DNA from: Falsiroseomonas sp050563545
GTDB lineage: Bacteria; Pseudomonadota; Alphaproteobacteria; Acetobacterales; Acetobacteraceae
Length of the DNA stretch: 64,000 bases
Assembly (NCBI RefSeq): GCF_050563545.1
Contig: NZ_JBNXUM010000002.1
Location: 1-64,000 of the forward strand
Direction: 5' to 3'
The notes below the pieces were generated by a model. That model was not told the origin of the DNA, did no database searches, and worked only from the letters and a program-made list of their open reading frames with translations. A program made the translations under genes and the position numbers. Below are positions 60,469 to 64,000 of the stretch, piece after piece. Positions within the stretch are counted from its first letter, which is position 1. Each line of letters begins with the position of its first letter.

Positions 60469-61207
60469 TCAGCGCAGCGCATTCCCCAAGAAGCCGGCGA
60501 GACGCTTGACGGTCGGGTCGATCACCTCCGGAGCGTCGTAGTAGGCGAGGTGCGGAGTATCGCCCTCCCAGGAGAGCTCCTTCTGTGCGCTCGGGATCGC
60601 CGCGAAATGGCGCCGGGCGGCCTCTGGCAAGAAGGAATAGTCGCTGTGGATCATCAGATACGGCTTCGTGAGCCGGGCGGCAGCGCTCAGGCTCTCGTAG
60701 CCCAGCAGGTCGGCATCGTTCATGACAGCGTAGCGGTTGTCCCAGATGCCGCGATCGGCCCAGGTGTGGTACCAGTCCCAAACGAACTTTCCGGGCATGC
60801 CGACATCCATTCGTTCGGCGTCGACGCCAGGCACGTACTCCACCTCACCCGTCTCGTCGAAGCGGAATCGCGCCTTCCAGCCGCGCTCAAGCCGCAGCTG
60901 GAGCGCGGCTTCACCGAGCCACTGCACGTCCGCGTCGTGGTCCCTGTAGTGGCCAGCGATCGTCGCGCCAGCCCTGATCGTCTGCTCGTCGGCGAGCGCG
61001 CGCATCATCTCCAACGAGCCCTGGCAGATGCCGAGCCCGGCGATACGCCCCGCATCGACCTCGTGCGCGATTGACGGCGAGGTAGTGGCCGCGGACGACG
61101 AGGTCGTCGACGGACCAGCCGGCGTTCTGGCCGGCCTCGACGTGCAGGCCCTGCCATCCGAAGCCGCTGCTGGAGGCGTGCAGGGGCGCATGCGCAAGCG
61201 CCTTGAC
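60469..61207 (-). pseudogene. Alpha/beta hydrolase, N-terminally degraded
   Basis: The C-terminal 165 residues are well conserved: EVDAGRIAGLGICQGSLEMM (elbow GICQGS, probably a Cys nucleophile as in dienelactone-hydrolase-like enzymes), LTKPYLMIHSDYSFLPEAAR and WEGDTPHLAYYD with the catalytic His. The upstream part of this frame is Ser/Thr/Arg-rich and not hydrolase-like, while the neighbouring frame (to about 61200) reads SGFGWQGLHVEAGQNAGWSV and ends near 61065-61085. This suggests a frameshift, with the first 100 residues lost or scrambled. It lies at the right end of the island, as expected of decaying cargo. Confidence 0.65.
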
Positions 61208-61758
61208 GGGCGCCCCACGGGCGGCGCCTTGGCCGAATGGGATCCGCGATCCCGCTACTCTCGACGAGGGTTTCGTCACGCGTCCATCACGGCTCATTCG
61301 CGCATGCGCAGGCACGAGCTGGCAACTGAAATAAGGATGAAAGCATGCTTCAGCTCATCGGCAGGTACGCGCTTCGCGGCCGAGGGCACCTCGCTCGCCA
61401 CCGTCCGGCTTCAGCGAGCGTCACGCTGCGAGGCTAGCCCATGTGATGCAACGCCGGTCGGCGTCCAGGTCGCCGCCCGTCCTTGCGGACGAGGGTGTCT
61501 GGAAGAGGGATGAGTGCTCGCCATCTGACGATGATGTCAGAACAAGGCGAAAACCTTGTCCGGCCCGTCTGCTCGTCCGGTAGCGGCGGCTTTCTGCGGT
61601 TTCTGCCGGACGACCGCCCGACGAGCGCGGACGACGAAGCCCGAAGGCGGCGCGGCCGACAGCCTGGATCGCATTCGATCCGCCGGTCGACTCTGGTGTG
61701 CCCCCGCTCAGGCTAGTGCCCCCGTCCTTACCATCCTTCAGCTTTAACCTACTGAAAA
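61208..61758. other. Right-end island sequence without a gene
   Basis: About 550 bases between the broken hydrolase and attR. Short frames exist on both strands, but none has codon bias, a ribosome site or recognisable protein content. I see no excisionase-like gene. ATTTTTC right beside tRNA-Gly (61753-61759, minus strand) may end the tRNA transcript. Confidence 0.5.
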
Positions 61759-61806
61759 ATGGAGCGGGCGATGGGAATCGAACCCACGACATTCAGCTTG
61801 GGAAGC
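61759..61806. repeat. Right attachment site inside tRNA-Gly
   Basis: 48 bases identical to 40570-40617. The identity ends inside the anticodon stem, at which point the left copy diverges. Confidence 0.93.
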
Positions 61807-61834
61807 TGACGTTCTACCTCTGAACTACGCCCGC
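61760..61834 (-). tRNA. tRNA-Gly (anticodon CCC), CCA encoded
   Basis: On the minus strand the acceptor stem GCGGGCG pairs with CGCCCGC. The D arm is GTTC...GAAC, the anticodon stem TCAGC/GCTGA has loop TTCCCAA (anticodon CCC), and the T arm is GTGGG-TTCGATT-CCCAT. The discriminator T and CCA are encoded. The gene was kept whole by the island insertion, since the element carries its own copy of the 3' part. Confidence 0.96.
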
Positions 61835-61937
61835 AGCCCTTGAGGCGCTCCCGTTATAGGGGGGCCGCCCCGCCCCGGGCAAGCGGCCTTGACCCCGCCG
61901 GGGTGACGGACGTAAGCACGGTGCCGGCAGCGATGCC

Positions 61938-62020
61938 CCTCGCGATTTGTCCGGCCTGCTTGCGGCGAGGTTCCGAAAGGACGGTGGCCCTCCACCGAAA
62001 ACAAGCGCGCTAAACGGCCG
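61938..62020 (+). promoter_or_regulatory. SAM-II riboswitch upstream of metZ, long-loop form
   Basis: The conserved SAM-II pieces occur in order: CCTCGC, GATTTG, CGGCC, GCTTGC, GCGAGG, then AAACAAGC, GCTAAA, CGGCC. Three helices fit: CCTCGC (61938-61943) with GCGAGG (61965-61970), CGGCC (61952-61956) with GGCCG (62016-62020), and GCTTG (61958-61962) with CAAGC (62002-62006), the usual pseudoknot. The loop before AAACAAGC is much longer than in typical SAM-II and contains its own hairpin CGGTGG-ccct-CCACCG (61982-61997). SAM-II binds S-adenosylmethionine and represses methionine genes, as expected before metZ. Confidence 0.8.
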
Positions 62021-62021
62021 C

Positions 62022-62039
62022 AGGGCAGATCGCTGCCCT
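62022..62039 (+). promoter_or_regulatory. Hairpin after the SAM-II aptamer, possible expression platform
   Basis: AGGGCAG-atcg-CTGCCCT, a perfect seven-base stem two bases after the aptamer. There is no T-run, so control may be at translation or through Rho rather than intrinsic termination. Confidence 0.5.
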
Positions 62040-62098
62040 CGCCCCGTGCAGGGGGCCGGACGCCCGTATTCGCGCCCCGCGCGCGCAGAGGTGTCCCG

Positions 62099-63445
62099 AT
62101 GGCCAAGCGCCTGCCCGAACGCTCCCTCCGCCCCGCCACCCAGCTCGTGCGCGGCGGGCAGATGCGGTCCGGCTTCGACGAGACGTCGGAGGCGCTCTAC
62201 CTGACCTCCGGCTTCGTCTATGACGACGCCGAGCAGGCCGAGGCCACCTTCCTCGGCACCGCCCAGCACTACCAGTACAGCCGCTTCGGCAACCCGACGG
62301 TGACCATCCTGGAGGAGCGCCTGGCCCTGCTGGAAGGCGCGGAGGCCTGCCGGCTGACCGCGACGGGCATGGCGGCAGTGCATGCGTCGATGCTGTCGCA
62401 GCTGAAGACCGGCGACCGGGTGGTGGCGAGCCGTGCTCTGTTCGGGTCCTGCCACTGGATCGTCTCCACCCTGCTGCCGCGCTACGGCATCTCCACGGAG
62501 TTCGTGGATTGCGGCGACCTCGACCAATGGAAGCGGGCGCTGTCGAAGCCGGCCGCGCTGGTGCTGCTGGAGACGCCGTCCAACCCGATGCTGGAGCTGG
62601 TGGACCTCGCCGCGGTCTGCGACCTCGCGCATGCCGCCGGCGCGATCGTGGTGGTGGACAACGTCTTCGCCACCCCCCTGCTGCAGAAGCCGCTGCAGTT
62701 CGGCGCCGACGTCGTGGTCTATTCGCTGACCAAGCACATGGACGGCCAGGGCCGCGTGCTCGGCGGCGCGGTGATGGGTCGGAAGAAGTGGGTGGACGAG
62801 GTGCTGCAGCCCTTCATCCGCAACACCGGGCCCTCCATCAGCCCCTTCAACGCCTGGGTCATCATCAAGGGGCTGGAGACGCTGCATCTGCGCCTGCCCG
62901 CGATGTGCCGCTCCGCAGCCGCCATCGCCGACTTCCTGGCCGAGCGCAGCGAGGTCGGGCGCGTGCTCTATCCCTTCCGTGCGGACCATCCGCAGCAGGC
63001 GTTGGCCAAGGCGCAGATGGCGGCCGGCGGCAGCCTGGTGACCTTCGACATCAAGGGCGGGAAGGACGCGGCCTTCCGCTTCATGAACGCGCTGAGGCTG
63101 GTGGACATCTCCAACAACCTCGGCGACGCGAAGTCGCTCGCGACGCATCCCGCGACGACGACGCATATGCGCGTCGGCGCGGAGGAACGCGCCAGACTCG
63201 GCATCGGCGATGGCACGATCCGTCTTTCCGTCGGGCTCGAGGATGTCGCCGACCTCATCGAGGACCTGTCGGAGGCGCTGGATGCGATCGCACCGGCGCC
63301 GCGCAAGGCCTGGACGCCGGCCGCCGAGGAGCCGGCGCCGGCGGCCGCGCCGGCCAGGCCGGAGAGGCCGCGGCGTTCCGCGCCGCCGCCGCTGCTGGCG
63401 GAGGCCGGCCTCGACCTGCCGGCGGCGCCGTCGCGCCGGAAGTAG
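62099..63445 (+). CDS. metZ: O-succinylhomoserine sulfhydrylase
   Basis: A 448-residue PLP enzyme of the Cys/Met metabolism family that makes homocysteine from O-succinylhomoserine and sulfide. K212 in VVYSLTKHMDGQG binds PLP; YQYSRFGNPTVTILEERLA, ETPSNPMLELVDL and VVVDNVFATPLLQKPLQFGA are the family blocks. The core ends near residue 400, and the last 45 residues are a Pro/Ala/Arg-rich tail not needed for the fold. The gene lies 78 bases after a SAM-II riboswitch, so it should be repressed when SAM is high. Confidence 0.95.
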   Translation: MAKRLPERSLRPATQLVRGGQMRSGFDETSEALYLTSGFVYDDAEQAEATFLGTAQHYQYSRFGNPTVTILEERLALLEGAEACRLTATGMAAVHASMLSQLKTGDRVVASRALFGSCHWIVSTLLPRYGISTEFVDCGDLDQWKRALSKPAALVLLETPSNPMLELVDLAAVCDLAHAAGAIVVVDNVFATPLLQKPLQFGADVVVYSLTKHMDGQGRVLGGAVMGRKKWVDEVLQPFIRNTGPSISPFNAWVIIKGLETLHLRLPAMCRSAAAIADFLAERSEVGRVLYPFRADHPQQALAKAQMAAGGSLVTFDIKGGKDAAFRFMNALRLVDISNNLGDAKSLATHPATTTHMRVGAEERARLGIGDGTIRLSVGLEDVADLIEDLSEALDAIAPAPRKAWTPAAEEPAPAAAPARPERPRRSAPPPLLAEAGLDLPAAPSRRK

Positions 63446-63558
63446 GTCTTCGGTTGCGTCAGGCCATCGCCGGACGGCCAGGCCTGCGTCGAGTCCTGTA
63501 ACCGGCGTCGGCTTTTACTTGACGCAAGTTCACGGATCGGGGATGGCGGTGGCCGATC

Positions 63559-64000
63559 GTGCACGGGATCGGCCACCTCCTCCGGATCGTCTTCTGCGGC
63601 GCGGCGCTGCTTGGCGCGGCCTGCTCGCCGGTGGTCATCCCGGGCGGGCCGGCCAGCATCGCGCCCGACCTGGTGGGGGATGCGATCGTCGCGCCGGACG
63701 GCGCGCGCCTGCCGCTGCGGCGCTTCGCCCCCGATGGCCCGCCGCGCGCCGTGATCCTCGCCCTGCACGGCTTCAACGACCACAGCGGGAACTTCCTGAC
63801 CGACAGCCTGCCCGCCCTGCATGAGGCCGGGCTGCTGGTCTATGCCTATGACCAGCGCGGCTTCGGCCGGGCGCCCAACCGCGGCTACTGGGCAGGGACC
63901 GAGACGATGGCGGCCGATGCGGTCGCCGCGGCGCAGGTGATCCGGCGCCGCCATCCCGGCCTGCCGCTCTATCTGCTCGGCGAGAGCATGGGCGGGGCGG
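63559..64000 (+). CDS. Lipoprotein alpha/beta hydrolase (monoacylglycerol lipase-like), partial
   Basis: A frame from GTG 63559 is open to the right edge (147 residues seen). A lipoprotein signal (IVFCGAALLGAAC, lipobox LGAAC) is followed by ILALHGFNDHSGNFL (oxyanion turn), LVYAYDQRGFGRAPNRGYW and the nucleophile elbow LLGESMGGA at the very edge. These are the landmarks of monoacylglycerol lipase-like hydrolases. The rest of the protein, with its Asp and His, lies outside the window. It follows metZ by 113 bases. Confidence 0.88.
   Translation, partial: MHGIGHLLRIVFCGAALLGAACSPVVIPGGPASIAPDLVGDAIVAPDGARLPLRRFAPDGPPRAVILALHGFNDHSGNFLTDSLPALHEAGLLVYAYDQRGFGRAPNRGYWAGTETMAADAVAAAQVIRRRHPGLPLYLLGESMGGA

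Larger units (their letters stand above)
40570..61806. mobile_element. Genomic island in tRNA-Gly(CCC), integrase-decayed
   Basis: An exact 48-base direct repeat bounds the region. The right copy (61759-61806) is the 3' part of an intact tRNA-Gly; the left copy (40570-40617) is a stranded 3' tRNA fragment. A tyrosine recombinase gene, now a pseudogene, starts about 200 bases inside the left end, the classic layout of tRNA-targeted islands. The cargo is metabolic and envelope-related, with no phage or conjugation genes seen, and local base composition shifts in parts (for example 52.8-54.7 kb). Insertion is directly seen from the repeat; the mechanism follows from established knowledge of tRNA-targeting integrases. 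Confidence 0.92.

Noticed and set aside
61421..61792. A 123-residue minus-strand frame at the island's right end
   Set aside because: Its start lies in tRNA-Gly and the rest has no codon bias or motif.
40570..61806. The island as a prophage, conjugative element or defence island
   Set aside because: No capsid, terminase, relaxase, type IV secretion, restriction, CRISPR-cas or toxin-antitoxin genes are visible. The protein at 42171 is the only phage-like piece.
1..64000. CRISPR arrays
   Set aside because: No regularly spaced repeats with unique spacers were seen in the window.

Overview
The window is very GC-rich (about 70% by eye) and the proteins read as an alphaproteobacterium of the Acetobacteraceae (Roseomonas-like). 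The grounds are the alphaproteobacterial flagellar regulators FlaF, FlbT and FlbD, DUF1217, DUF2842 and DUF1289 proteins, a NepR-like protein, several Bug/TctC solute receptors and a SAM-II riboswitch in front of metZ. The species is an inference from these families.

Layout. 1-10.7 kb is housekeeping: a partial membrane protein, a cytochrome b561/cytochrome c' pair, tRNA-Pro(CGG), a TorF-type porin, an MBL hydrolase with homogentisate dioxygenase hmgA, apt overlapping a LOV-type hybrid histidine kinase, a TctC-like receptor and an AbrB-family membrane protein. 10.9-29.7 kb is a flagellar locus in two divergent blocks. flgE-flgK-flgL-flbT-flagellin-flaF-DUF1217 runs leftward; fliK-flgD-fliF-fliG-fliH-fliN-flbD-flhA-flhF-flhG runs rightward. 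They meet at a 170-base region with two back-to-back sigma-54 promoter motifs, consistent with control by the FlbD activator encoded in the locus.

29.8-40.5 kb holds a TPR-methyltransferase, an orphan NepR-like protein, fhs (formate-THF ligase), a DUF1289 protein, a tight catabolic-looking operon (ilvD-like dehydratase, opine-type dehydrogenase, 3-hydroxyacyl-CoA dehydrogenase, Bug receptor) with a second Bug receptor divergent to it, and a thiolase.

40.57-61.81 kb is a genomic island of about 21 kb inserted in the 3' end of tRNA-Gly(CCC). An exact 48-base direct repeat marks both ends: a tRNA 3' remnant on the left and the intact tRNA on the right. Its tyrosine recombinase is broken by a stop codon and two frameshifts, and the 3' end of a second recombinase lies beside it, so the island looks immobile and layered. 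The cargo is metabolic and envelope-related: a LysR-controlled isochorismatase/XapX/amidohydrolase/DoxX/DUF1275 operon; a set of membrane or lipoprotein hydrolases with an ICMT-like methyltransferase, an AI-2E transporter and a lipoprotein phosphoesterase; and an MlrC metallopeptidase coupled to an oligopeptide-type ABC receptor. No phage structural, conjugation, restriction or recognisable defence genes are visible.

To the right of the island are tRNA-Gly, a SAM-II riboswitch with an unusually long internal loop, metZ, and a lipoprotein alpha/beta hydrolase cut by the window edge.
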